A DNA stretch of 64,000 nt from RUG12395 sp034178705 (lineage in GTDB: Bacteria; Bacillota; Clostridia; Oscillospirales; CAG-272): assembly GCA_034178705.1 (NCBI GenBank), contig JAXFQY010000039.1, positions 1 to 64,000 on the forward strand. Reading direction: 5' to 3'. A program made the translations under genes and the position numbers. How positions within the stretch are numbered: position 1 is the first letter of the stretch; the number at the start of each line of letters is the position of its first letter. Below the pieces are notes generated by a model. The model was given only the letters and a program-made list of their open reading frames with translations, was not told the DNA's origin and did no database searches. Below are positions 32,170 through 41,343 of the stretch, one piece after another.

Positions 32170-34401
32170 ATGCGCAAACTGAAGGAATCTGTACGCTTGC
32201 TTGCAATTGCAGGGATGTTTTTTCTGTTTTTTACTGCTGTGCTTTATCAGCGCGGGGTATTTGATTTTTCCTTTTATCCGAGAGAGCACGGCGATCCTGT
32301 AAAAACAACCGATCCTTCCGCAACAACTCCGCTCTCTTCCGATTCCGCAGGGGGAATAGATGAACCGGATGATGAATATTCCCTGCAATTTATCGATGCA
32401 CTGCGAGCAGCGACAAACATCAGCCGTATCGGGGCAGGCGTCCTGACAGGAGGAGATCCGGTTCCGTTTGCATTTGAAAAATTTACCGATCTTATTCCGG
32501 AGGGATATGAACTTTCCTATGCGGATTTTGATTCCGACGGAACCATGCGTCTGTGCCTGTTGGAGCCGGACATCTCTCTTCCGGCATACGGTTCCTATGA
32601 GATAACGGAGCTTGTTTTTTATTCCGAGGCGAAGGATGATTACTCCGTTCCCATCGGAAAACAGCGTTTTGAACTGAAATCCGGATCCGGCGTACGCCTG
32701 TATATGGGGTATATTCTGACGGATGACGGCAACGAACAGCGTGTGTACACCTGGAACGGAAAACTGCTTCTCAAGGAACCGTCCGGCTATCTTTATCCTG
32801 CCTTAACGCGCGATACGGAAGGCCATCCTCTTTTCACGCTCGGAGACAGCAAATATTACCGTTTTGATGAAGCCGGAAAGCTGATCGAAAGCGATTACAA
32901 CGATGAAACAGACGGGCGGGGTCTGTATTTTGACTATACCCCGGATTATGGTGCAGGCGACAACGATATTCTGCGTTTTTCCGTTCGTACCATCATCACC
33001 AGTCTTGTCACGGCTCCGCCGGAGGAAACGGAAGCACCCCCGGAAACTCTCCCCCCGGAGACTGATTCTCCCGTAACCGTTTACACACAGGAACCGGTAA
33101 CGGAGCCTCCTGCAGAAACCGACGTGCCGGCGGAAACGACTGATGTCGCAGCAGTTCCGGATTCCTCCGAGAGCACGGAAGATTCCGATGCCGGAGAGAC
33201 CGAAGAGACCTCTGAAGACACCGGAAATACAGAAAGCGCAGAGATAACCGACTCGGCGGAAACAATAGCACCGGAGGAAAATGAGCCTTCTCCACCCCCG
33301 GAAGAAACAACGGCTGAAGGCTCCGAAGACACCGAAACAGGGAATTCTTCGGCAGAAGAGGGAGAGCTTTCTTCTGACAGTCCGATTCCGGAGGAAATCA
33401 CCGAAGGGTCGGTTTCTGAAGCAGGGCAAACGACGGAAGGCGGAGGGGCTGAGCTTCTCGCAGCTGCGGCCGATCTGCCCGACGATACTGACGATGCTCC
33501 GGCCGAAACAGGATCGGATCCGTCCGAAACCACCGGACTTCCCGAAGAGAGCACCCAAAGCAGTAGTATATTTACAGAAAACCCGGAAAATCCCGAGACT
33601 TCAGAATCAACCGAAGGAATCCCGGCAACCGAGACCGAAACAGAACCGGAGCCGCCCGTGACAACCGCTCCGCCGCGCATTGTGGATATCATCAGCACGG
33701 AAGAACTTCGCTTTGCATACGGATATTCTTCCTGGTATCTGCTGACCGGATATAAATATTCGAGGATGTTCAATTTTTCCGAAGGATACGGGGTCTCTGT
33801 CTGGTATGACAAGGTTCTCTCGGTTGTCAATGAATACGGACAGGAAGACTGGCGCTTCACAAGACAGCTTTATTACTGGAACGAAAACGGAAGGCTTGCC
33901 TACTCCATTTATACCGAACCTCTGACGCGCGGGATTGCTTCTTTGGGAAGCTATTATTTTGATCGTGGGTACCTCCGTGTACGTCAGTTGGATACCGATG
34001 CCTATTACGGAAATCCGGATTATCTGATCGGACAGTATGATTTTCTGCTTGACAAAGAAGGAAACAAATTTGCCATTCCGGAGGGCTATGATCTTGTCGG
34101 TTACTCGGACGGAGTTCTGTTGCTTTCCCGTGGCGGAAAGTACGGCTATTACAGTACGGAAATCGGCTGGATTGCACAGCCTATTTATACCTTCGCCCGT
34201 CCTTTTGCCGAAGGGTTGGGTGTAATCGGCTTTCAGAACGGAATCAAGGGGATTATCGACACAAAAGGAAATGTGGTTCTTCCCTTTGTTTATACCGACA
34301 TTTCCCAGATTTCCTCCGGCGTGATTGCTGCATACTCTGCCGAAACCGGCTGGGAGTTTTACGGCAAGGTTTGCAGACCGGAGACCCTTTCCGAAGGTTG
34401 A
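32170..34401 (+). CDS. Membrane-anchored WG-repeat protein with a 220-residue Thr/Glu/Pro linker
   Basis: A single membrane helix (residues ~8-26) leads to an extracytoplasmic part. Residues ~65-275 and ~505-743 contain WG/KWG-type beta repeats, for example LLSRGGKYGYYSTEIGWIA, then GFQNGIKGIIDTKGN, then VLPFVYTDIS. Between them, residues ~281-501 are a low-complexity, strongly acidic linker rich in Thr, Glu, Pro and Ser. WG-repeat proteins usually mediate protein contacts at the cell surface. The function is otherwise unknown. The start follows GGAGGACCG. There is an inverted repeat (TTTTTTCCGG/CCGGAAAAAA) about 20 bases upstream of the ATG. Confidence 0.78.
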   Translation: MRKLKESVRLLAIAGMFFLFFTAVLYQRGVFDFSFYPREHGDPVKTTDPSATTPLSSDSAGGIDEPDDEYSLQFIDALRAATNISRIGAGVLTGGDPVPFAFEKFTDLIPEGYELSYADFDSDGTMRLCLLEPDISLPAYGSYEITELVFYSEAKDDYSVPIGKQRFELKSGSGVRLYMGYILTDDGNEQRVYTWNGKLLLKEPSGYLYPALTRDTEGHPLFTLGDSKYYRFDEAGKLIESDYNDETDGRGLYFDYTPDYGAGDNDILRFSVRTIITSLVTAPPEETEAPPETLPPETDSPVTVYTQEPVTEPPAETDVPAETTDVAAVPDSSESTEDSDAGETEETSEDTGNTESAEITDSAETIAPEENEPSPPPEETTAEGSEDTETGNSSAEEGELSSDSPIPEEITEGSVSEAGQTTEGGGAELLAAAADLPDDTDDAPAETGSDPSETTGLPEESTQSSSIFTENPENPETSESTEGIPATETETEPEPPVTTAPPRIVDIISTEELRFAYGYSSWYLLTGYKYSRMFNFSEGYGVSVWYDKVLSVVNEYGQEDWRFTRQLYYWNENGRLAYSIYTEPLTRGIASLGSYYFDRGYLRVRQLDTDAYYGNPDYLIGQYDFLLDKEGNKFAIPEGYDLVGYSDGVLLLSRGGKYGYYSTEIGWIAQPIYTFARPFAEGLGVIGFQNGIKGIIDTKGNVVLPFVYTDISQISSGVIAAYSAETGWEFYGKVCRPETLSEG

Positions 34402-34424
34402 CGGTTCTCGTTTCGTTGATTTAG

Positions 34425-34447
34425 CTTACTCTTTGCAAAAGGGTAAG
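34425..34447 (+). repeat. Hairpin overlapping the mnmG ribosome-binding site
   Basis: CTTACTCTTT (34425-34434) pairs with AAAGGGTAAG (34438-34447, one G-U). The right arm overlaps the AAGGAGG ribosome site of mnmG, so folding could limit initiation. It resembles the hairpin in the gyrB leader. Confidence 0.5.
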
Positions 34448-34457
34448 GAGGAATATC

Positions 34458-36344
34458 ATGCAGCATACAACAGACATTGTGATTATCGGCGCAGGACATG
34501 CAGGAGTAGAGGCGGCGCTTGCTGCGTCACGGCTCGGTCTTTCCACCGTGCTGTTCACCTTAAGTCTTGACGCTATTGCCAATATGCCCTGCAATCCGTC
34601 GGTAGGCGGAACGGCCAAGGGGCACCTGGTCTATGAGATTGATGCCCTCGGAGGGGAGATGGGACGCGCGGCTGATGCCGTAACGCTTCAAAGCCGGACC
34701 CTTAACACCGGTAAGGGCGCTGCCGTCCGCTCCAAGCGGATACAGGCGGACCGCGCCGCTTACCGACTATATATGAAGCACACAGTGGAGCGCGCCCCGC
34801 ACCTTGATCTGATTCAGGATGAAGTGACTGAGCTGCTGACAGAACCGCTGCCGGATGGGCGGCGCCGTCTCTGCGGGGTTGTTACGCGCGCGGGGGAAAC
34901 CTATTTGTGCCGCGCGGCAGTGATCTGCGCCGGAACCTATCTCGGCGGCAGAATCCATATGGGGGAGCACAGCTGGGCATCCGGACCGGACGGACAGCTT
35001 CCCGCTTCCGGGCTGACAGCCTCTCTTGCTGCGCTCGGTTGTTCGCTGCGCCGCTTCAAAACCGGAACACCGCAGCGTATCGATCGCCGGACAATTGATT
35101 TTTCCCGCTTGGAGATTCAGGAGGGGGAGCCGGACCCGGCACCGTTTTCGGCACTGACCGACCCCGCACATTTTTCCGGTTTTACCGGAATTCCCTGTCA
35201 TATCGTCTATACGACCGAAAAAACACACGCTGTGATTCAAAAAAACATCGGAAGGAGTGCAATGTACTCCGGAAGAATTCATGCTGTAGGACCGCGTTAT
35301 TGTCCCTCCATTGAGGACAAAATTGTTCGCTTTGCGGACAAGGAGCGGCATCAGCTTTTTCTGGAGCCGACTGGAGCAGAAACAAATGAGATGTATCTGC
35401 AGGGTTTTTCCACATCGATGCCTGCAGAAGTCCAGGAGGAGATGGTACATACCCTTCCCGGTTTTGAGGAAGCGCATATCATGCGCTATGCCTATGCCAT
35501 CGAATATGACTGCGTTGACCCGCTTTCCCTGACGCCTGAACTGGAATTCAAAGAGATTGCCGGACTTTACGGAGCCGGACAATTTAACGGGACTTCCGGC
35601 TATGAGGAAGCGGCGGCACAGGGGCTTGTCGCCGGTGCAAACGCCGCTCTGCGTCTGCTTGGGCGCCCTGCGCTCAGTCTTCCGCGTTCTTCTTCCTACA
35701 TCGGTACGCTGATCGACGATCTTGTGACAAAGGGAACGAATGAGCCGTACCGTATGATGACCTCTCGCTCAGAATACCGTCTTCTGCTTCGGCAGGATAA
35801 CGCCGATCTGCGTCTGACTCCGCAGGGGTACGACCGCGGACTTGTCGGGGAGGAACAATACCGTATATTTTCCGATCGCCGCCGGGCAATCGAGGGGGAG
35901 ATTACCCGTCTCTCCGAAACCACTTTGCCGCCCTCTGCCGAGGTTAACGCCATGCTCTCCGCACATAACTCCGCACCGCTTACAACCGGCTGTCGTATGG
36001 CGGAACTTCTGCGAAGGCCGGAGCTTGATCTGACGGCACTCCGTTCGGTCGATTCCGCTGCGCCCGCGCTTTCCCGCGGCGTTCTCGAAAGTGTGGAGAC
36101 GGCGGTCAAATATGAGGGGTACGTCCGGAAACAGCTGGACGCTGCCGAGCGCGCAAAAAAAATGGAGCAGATGCTGATTCCCGACGATATTGATTATCAT
36201 GCCGTTTCCGGACTGAGGCTTGAGGCTGCGGAGAAGCTTTCCCGAATCCGCCCGCGGAACATCGGGCAGGCAAGCCGAATCAGCGGCGTCAATCCCGCCG
36301 ATATTACCGTTTTGCTGATCCGGCTGAAATCCGGAAAGGAATAA
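34458..36344 (+). CDS. mnmG: tRNA uridine-5-carboxymethylaminomethyl modification enzyme MnmG
   Basis: MnmG (GidA) acts with MnmE to modify U34 of several tRNAs, using FAD and methylene-THF. The FAD-binding motif GAGHAGVEAALAA lies at ~11-23. NMPCNPSVGGTAKGHL, the glycine-rich DALGGEMGRAAD, CAGTYLGGRIHMGE and SSSYIGTLIDDLVTKGT are hallmark segments. The 628 residues are normal. The ATG follows AAGGAGG. rsmG follows three bases downstream, the classic mnmG-rsmG pair near bacterial origins. mnmE, usually upstream, is not present here. Confidence 0.97.
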   Translation: MQHTTDIVIIGAGHAGVEAALAASRLGLSTVLFTLSLDAIANMPCNPSVGGTAKGHLVYEIDALGGEMGRAADAVTLQSRTLNTGKGAAVRSKRIQADRAAYRLYMKHTVERAPHLDLIQDEVTELLTEPLPDGRRRLCGVVTRAGETYLCRAAVICAGTYLGGRIHMGEHSWASGPDGQLPASGLTASLAALGCSLRRFKTGTPQRIDRRTIDFSRLEIQEGEPDPAPFSALTDPAHFSGFTGIPCHIVYTTEKTHAVIQKNIGRSAMYSGRIHAVGPRYCPSIEDKIVRFADKERHQLFLEPTGAETNEMYLQGFSTSMPAEVQEEMVHTLPGFEEAHIMRYAYAIEYDCVDPLSLTPELEFKEIAGLYGAGQFNGTSGYEEAAAQGLVAGANAALRLLGRPALSLPRSSSYIGTLIDDLVTKGTNEPYRMMTSRSEYRLLLRQDNADLRLTPQGYDRGLVGEEQYRIFSDRRRAIEGEITRLSETTLPPSAEVNAMLSAHNSAPLTTGCRMAELLRRPELDLTALRSVDSAAPALSRGVLESVETAVKYEGYVRKQLDAAERAKKMEQMLIPDDIDYHAVSGLRLEAAEKLSRIRPRNIGQASRISGVNPADITVLLIRLKSGKE

Positions 36345-36346
36345 CC

Positions 36347-37084
36347 ATGGATCATTTTGCTGAGACAGAAAAACTGGCGGCATCCATTTTTGCACAAAAC
36401 GGATGCGAACAGTATACCGTCCTCCTTCCGCGCTTCTCCGCTTTTGGCGATCTCCTTCTGCGGGAGAACGAAAAGCATAATCTGACGGCGATCCGTTCCG
36501 CAGAGGATGTGTGGCTCCGGCATTTTGCCGATTGCCTTCTTTTTGCTGATTTTTTCAATACACGTGCAACCCTGATTGATGTCGGATGCGGCGGCGGTTT
36601 TCCTTCCGTTCCCCTGGCACTTGCCTGCCCTGCTCTGAAGGTTACCGCGTGCGACAGTACAAAGAAAAAAACCGATTTTGTCTCCCTTGCGGCACAAACC
36701 CTTGCTCTTGAGAATTTGCGGACCCTTTGCGCCCGCGCTGAGGAGGCCGGAAAAAGCCCTGTCTGGCGCGAACGCTTTGATTTTGCTTCTGCCCGCGCCG
36801 TTTCCGCTTTGCCCGCCCTTGCTGAGTATTGTTTGCCGCTTGTCCGTGTCGGTGGCTGTTTTGCCGCCTTTAAAGGAAAAGACGCTGAAGTTGAGCTTGC
36901 TGCAGCCGAGCCGATGATTGCCAATCTGGGAGGAAAAACGGACCGAATTTTGCATAAAACGCTCCTCGCTCCCGACGGAGAAGCGATCGAGCGCTCCTTG
37001 ATTATCATTCGCAAGATTCGCCCCACTCCGGCTGTTTTTCCGCGAAAAAACAGCGTTATTCAGAGAGAGAAGACGCGAACATAA
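36347..37084 (+). CDS. rsmG: 16S rRNA (guanine527-N7)-methyltransferase RsmG
   Basis: RsmG (GidB) methylates G527 of 16S rRNA; its loss can cause low-level streptomycin resistance in other species. The SAM-binding motif is IDVGCGGGFPSVPLA near residue 83. NEKHNLTAIRSAEDVWLRHFADCL and ASARAVSALPALAEYCLPL are family hallmarks. The C-terminal ~20 residues (VFPRKNSVIQREKTRT) match the usual end K-x-x-x-P-x-x-FPRK. It is the last gene before the repeat-rich convergent gap with rpoC. Confidence 0.95.
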   Translation: MDHFAETEKLAASIFAQNGCEQYTVLLPRFSAFGDLLLRENEKHNLTAIRSAEDVWLRHFADCLLFADFFNTRATLIDVGCGGGFPSVPLALACPALKVTACDSTKKKTDFVSLAAQTLALENLRTLCARAEEAGKSPVWRERFDFASARAVSALPALAEYCLPLVRVGGCFAAFKGKDAEVELAAAEPMIANLGGKTDRILHKTLLAPDGEAIERSLIIIRKIRPTPAVFPRKNSVIQREKTRT

Positions 37085-37134
37085 TAAGGCTTCGCGAAAG
37101 TAAAAAACGGGGGAGAAAGCAGAAATCCGGAGAA

Positions 37135-37204
37135 ACGCGCTTTTCTGAAGAAAAGCTACGCAAAAGGGAGTAACGCGCTTTTCTGAAGAAAAGCTGCGCA
37201 AAAG
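37135..37204. repeat. Two direct repeats of 32 bp (family A)
   Basis: Copies at 37135-37166 and 37173-37204 differ at one base and are 38 bases apart. Each contains the palindrome GCTTTTCT-GA-AGAAAAGC. A degenerate relative appears near 24424-24453, beside remB. Confidence 0.75.
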
Positions 37205-37319
37205 ACTTTTTATTATCCGGTCTTGCCCGCAGAAACCGAAATCGCTTCTTTCGCCGGAACATTGTCCGGGTCTCGCCCGAGAGTTTCAGATGAAGCGAGG
37301 CGCAATGCCAATAAGAAGC

Positions 37320-37535
37320 AACAAATCAGCCGGATGGGTTGGGCCCCCGTCCGGCTGACAATCTTTAAGGATTTCTTTTGCCAAGTATTTTTTAAAAGGA
37401 ATCCAGCTTAATTGTTGCCATTGTTTTGCGCACAGGTTTTGGAAAAGGAAAAACCGAAAAACAAAAAAGGAACAAATCAGCCGGATGGGTTGGGGCCCAT
37501 CCGGCTGACAATCTTTAAGGATTTCTTTTGCCAAG
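37320..37535. repeat. Two direct repeats of about 65 bp with strong hairpins (family B)
   Basis: Copies at 37320-37385 and 37471-37535 are nearly identical and 151 bases apart. Each carries a GC-rich stem: AGCCGGATGGG with CCCGTCCGGCT in the first, and a perfect AGCCGGATGGG (37479-37489) with CCCATCCGGCT (37496-37506) in the second. Each is followed by the same 29 bases ending CTTTTGCCAAG. They fill the 479-base gap between convergent rsmG and rpoC and may act as terminators there. No open frame with recognisable content was seen in the rest of the gap. Confidence 0.8.
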
Positions 37536-37558
37536 CTTTTCTTTTTCTAAAGAAAAGC
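37535..37558 (-). repeat. AT-rich hairpin just after rpoC
   Basis: GCTTTTCTTT (37535-37544) pairs with AAAGAAAAGC (37549-37558). It lies six bases beyond the rpoC stop and may help end transcription together with the family B hairpins further on. It is related in sequence to family A. Confidence 0.5.
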
Positions 37559-37563
37559 GGGGG

Positions 37564-40500
37564 TTAGAGAGAGACGGCGGTGTTTCCGGAAAGGGTGTCT
37601 GCATCGGGAACAGAAACCGTTTCTGTGGCGGGAAGATCGAAGTTTTGCGACTGTTGGCTGTCACAATCGGCGCTGTCAGCAGGCACTTTCTGATTGTCGT
37701 TGTCATCCTGAGGAGAAGCGGAAGGACCCGAATGTGCCTTGTGAACGGAAATATCGTTGTAGATTTCCAATCCTGTTCCGGCGGGAATCAGTTTACCGAT
37801 AATAACATTCTCCTTAAGGCCGAGCAAATGATCGACCTTTCCGCGGATTGCCGCTTCGGTGAGAACCTTGGTGGTTTCCTGGAAGGATGCTGCGGAGAGG
37901 AAGGATTCGGTTTGCAGAGAAGCCTTGGTGATACCGAGCAGAACGGGAGAGCCGACTGCCGGGCGGAGCGTGGTTTCTCCTGCAGCTATGCGGCGCTCAA
38001 TTATCTCGTTTTCTTCACGGAAATCGGTGACCTCGACCATCGAGCCAAGGAGAAGCCCAGTGTCTCCCTCATCCTCGACACGAACCTTACGGGACATCTG
38101 TCGTGCGATGACCTCGATATGCTTATCATTAATGATGATTTCCTGAGAGCGGTAAACCTTCTGAACCTCGCGGATGATATAATCGAACACGGCGTCAAGA
38201 CCCTGAATCCGGAGAATATCCGCGGGACTCTTATATCCTTCGGTCATGCCCTGACCGACAACGACCTTGTCACCCTCTTCGACGAGAATGCGCATTCCGA
38301 ACGGGATGGGATAGATGGCTTCCCTGCCGTCTTCAGCCGTGATGACAATATTGCGCATCCGTTTATCCTCACGGATGGAGACAGTACCGTCAAGCTCTGC
38401 AATAGCGGCGGTTTTTTTCGGACGGCGGGCTTCGAAGAGCTCCTCAATACGCGGGAGACCCTGTGTAATATTGGCGGATGCAATACCACCGGTGTGGAAA
38501 GTACGCATCGTAAGCTGGGTACCCGGTTCGCCGATCGACTGAGCGGCGATAATACCGACGGCCTCGCCGACGTTGACGGGCTTTCCGGATGCCAGGTCGG
38601 AGCCGTAGCAATGTGCGCAGACCCCGCGTTTTGCCTCACAGCGCAGAATGGAGCGGACATTGACCTCCGTGATGCCGGCGTCAACAATCTGTTTAACCTG
38701 CGCTTGGGAGATCATGGTGTTGTCGGGAACGATAACTTCTCCGGTTCTCGGATCGACAACATCGCCGATGACATAGCGGCCGCCGAGACGGTCGGCAAGC
38801 GACTCGATTACTGTGCGATCCTGATCGCTTGTGCCCAGCTTGTCGCTTTCTTCATAGATAGCGGATACAAGCAGACCGTGTCTTGTGCCGCAGTCCTCTT
38901 CGCGGACGATAACTTCCTGTGAGACATCGACAAGGCGACGGGTCAGGTAACCGGAGTCAGCCGTTTTCAGAGCGGTATCGGAAAGCGACTTACGGGATCC
39001 TCTCGCGCCGACAAAGTAGTCGAGGATTTTCATTCCTTCACGGAAGTTTGTCTTGATCGGAATTTCCATTGTGCGTCCGTCGGTTGCGAACATCAGTCCG
39101 CGGAGACCTGCAAGCTGACGGAGCTGGCTGGAGTTACCGCGTGCGCCCGAATCAATCATCATCTTGATCGGGTTGTAAGCATTGAAGCCTTTCTGGAGAG
39201 CGTCGGTGATTTGTTTGGTCGTGTTTTCCCAGGTTGCAATAACGCGGTCATAGCGTTCACGATCATCCAATTCACCTTCGTTGAAGTGGTCGGTGATCTC
39301 GGCAACCCTATCTTCCGCTGCGGCGATCAGGGCGTTCTTTTCCGGCGGAATTGTCATGTCATATACGGAGATGGAGAGCGAGGAGATGGTCGAATACTTA
39401 AAGCCGGTTGCCTTAATGGCATCGAGTGTCTCGGCAGCTACACCGAGACCGTGAATTTTGATGCAGCGGTCGACAATCTCGGTGAGCATTTTTTTCTTGA
39501 CAACAAATTCAATTTCAAGACGGAACGCATTCTCCGGATCGGAGCGGTCAATAAATCCGAGGTCCTGCGGAATGTTGTTGTTGAAAATGAGCTTGCCGAG
39601 TGTGCAGGGGATAATTTTGCTCTGCATGACCCCGTCGATTTCCTTGAAGACGCGGACTTTGATCTTGGCCTGCAGGGTAATCTGATGATTCTGATACGCC
39701 ATCATGGCTTCATCAAAATTGCGGAAAGCTTTTCCTTCGCCCGGCTCATTGTCCCGATCCATCGTCAGATAGTAGGAACCGAGAATCATATCCTGAGACG
39801 GTACAGCGACGGCGCGTCCGTCAACCGGCTTCAGAAGGTTATTTGCAGAGAGCATCAGGAAGCGCGCTTCTGCCTGCGCTTCCGGGGAAAGCGGAACATG
39901 GACCGGCATCTGGTCGCCGTCAAAGTCCGCGTTGAACGCCGTGCAGACGAGCGGATGAAGCTTGATGGCTCTGCCTTCGACAAGGATCGGTTCAAACGCC
40001 TGAATGGACAGACGGTGCAGTGTCGGTGCACGGTTCAGAAGGACCGGATGTTCCTTGATCACATATTCGAGCGCGTCCCAGACGTCGGGGTTAACGCGAT
40101 CGACCTTTTTCTTTGCTTCTTTGATGTTACCTGCCTTATTGGTTTCAACAAGGCGCTTCATGACAAACGGCTTGAAGAGCTCGAGAGCCATTTCTTTCGG
40201 AAGACCGCACTGGAAAATCTTTAGGCTCGGTCCGACGACAATAACCGAACGGCCGGAGTAGTCGACACGCTTGCCGAGCAGATTCTGACGGAAACGTCCC
40301 TGCTTACCGCGGAGCATTTCGGAAAGGGATTTCAGCGGGCGGTTGCTCGGACCGGTAACCGGCTTGCCGCGTCTGCCGTTGTCAATGAGAGCGTCAACCG
40401 CCTCCTGAAGCATGCGCTTTTCGTTGCGGATGATGATTTCCGGCGCGTGCAGCTCCATCAGCTTGCGCAGACGGTTGTTGCGGTTGATAACGCGTCGATA

Positions 40501-41268
40501 GAGGTCGTTGAGGTCGGAGCAGGCAAAGCGTCCGCCGTCAAGCTGAACCATCGGACGGATTTCCGGAGGAATAACCGGAATAACATCGAGGATCATCCAT
40601 TCCGGGCGGTTTCCGGATTTTCGGAAAGCTTCCACAACGTCCAGCCGTTTGATCAGCTTGAGCTTACGCTGACCGTTTGCGGTCAGCAGTTCTTCCTTGA
40701 GTTGTGCGGAAAGGGCTTCAATATCCAGCTCCGCCAACAGCTCCTTGATTGCTTCCGCGCCCATGCCGACGCGGAAATCGTTTTCAAATTTTTCCTTCAG
40801 CTCTCGGTATTCGGCGTCAGAAAGCGTGGCACCCTTTTCCAGCGTTGTATGACCGGGATCAAGAACGATATAGCTTGCAAAATACAGCACCCGCTCAAGC
40901 TGGCGGGGGGAGATATCCAGCAGAACGCCGATCCGGGACGGAATGGCGCGAAAATACCAGATATGGCTGACCGGTGCCGCAAGCTCGATGTGTCCCATCC
41001 GCTCACGGCGAACCTTTTTCGTTGTTACCTCAACGCCGCATTTATCGCAGATTTTTCCCTTGTGGCGCTGTCTTTTATATTTTCCGCACTGGCATTCCCA
41101 GTCTTTCGTCGGCCCGAAGATCCGTTCACAAAACAGACCGTCTTTTTCTGCCTTTAAGGTGCGGTAGTTGATGGTTTCCGGCTTCTTGACCTCTCCGTGC
41201 GACCAGCTGCGGATCATTTCCGGGGATGCAAGACCGATCTGGATAGAGCTGAAAACATTCTTATCCAT
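37564..41268 (-). CDS. rpoC: DNA-directed RNA polymerase subunit beta'
   Basis: The catalytic NADFDGDQM is present, as are the N-terminal zinc-binding cysteines in CQCGKYKRQRHKGKICDKCG. The family start MDKNVFSSIQIGLASPEMI is preserved. The second zinc site shows CEAKRGVCAHCYG. At 1234 residues it is of normal Gram-positive length without large insertions. The C-terminal ~40 residues (SGPSASPQDDNDNQK onward) are low-complexity and probably disordered. The gene follows rpoB by 75 bases in one operon. The frame open on the opposite strand here has no recognisable content. Confidence 0.98.
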   Translation of the reverse strand: MDKNVFSSIQIGLASPEMIRSWSHGEVKKPETINYRTLKAEKDGLFCERIFGPTKDWECQCGKYKRQRHKGKICDKCGVEVTTKKVRRERMGHIELAAPVSHIWYFRAIPSRIGVLLDISPRQLERVLYFASYIVLDPGHTTLEKGATLSDAEYRELKEKFENDFRVGMGAEAIKELLAELDIEALSAQLKEELLTANGQRKLKLIKRLDVVEAFRKSGNRPEWMILDVIPVIPPEIRPMVQLDGGRFACSDLNDLYRRVINRNNRLRKLMELHAPEIIIRNEKRMLQEAVDALIDNGRRGKPVTGPSNRPLKSLSEMLRGKQGRFRQNLLGKRVDYSGRSVIVVGPSLKIFQCGLPKEMALELFKPFVMKRLVETNKAGNIKEAKKKVDRVNPDVWDALEYVIKEHPVLLNRAPTLHRLSIQAFEPILVEGRAIKLHPLVCTAFNADFDGDQMPVHVPLSPEAQAEARFLMLSANNLLKPVDGRAVAVPSQDMILGSYYLTMDRDNEPGEGKAFRNFDEAMMAYQNHQITLQAKIKVRVFKEIDGVMQSKIIPCTLGKLIFNNNIPQDLGFIDRSDPENAFRLEIEFVVKKKMLTEIVDRCIKIHGLGVAAETLDAIKATGFKYSTISSLSISVYDMTIPPEKNALIAAAEDRVAEITDHFNEGELDDRERYDRVIATWENTTKQITDALQKGFNAYNPIKMMIDSGARGNSSQLRQLAGLRGLMFATDGRTMEIPIKTNFREGMKILDYFVGARGSRKSLSDTALKTADSGYLTRRLVDVSQEVIVREEDCGTRHGLLVSAIYEESDKLGTSDQDRTVIESLADRLGGRYVIGDVVDPRTGEVIVPDNTMISQAQVKQIVDAGITEVNVRSILRCEAKRGVCAHCYGSDLASGKPVNVGEAVGIIAAQSIGEPGTQLTMRTFHTGGIASANITQGLPRIEELFEARRPKKTAAIAELDGTVSIREDKRMRNIVITAEDGREAIYPIPFGMRILVEEGDKVVVGQGMTEGYKSPADILRIQGLDAVFDYIIREVQKVYRSQEIIINDKHIEVIARQMSRKVRVEDEGDTGLLLGSMVEVTDFREENEIIERRIAAGETTLRPAVGSPVLLGITKASLQTESFLSAASFQETTKVLTEAAIRGKVDHLLGLKENVIIGKLIPAGTGLEIYNDISVHKAHSGPSASPQDDNDNQKVPADSADCDSQQSQNFDLPATETVSVPDADTLSGNTAVSL

Positions 41269-41343
41269 CTATTTTAACCCTGTCTTTCCCGTCAGGCGGG
41301 AAAGTTTCCTCTCGCAAAATTTCGGATGACCTTTCAGAAGCAC

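Noticed and set aside
37528..38922. A 464-codon + strand frame opposite the end of rpoC
   Set aside because: Antisense to a universally conserved gene, with no domain; several similar shadows occur opposite rpoB and gyrA.
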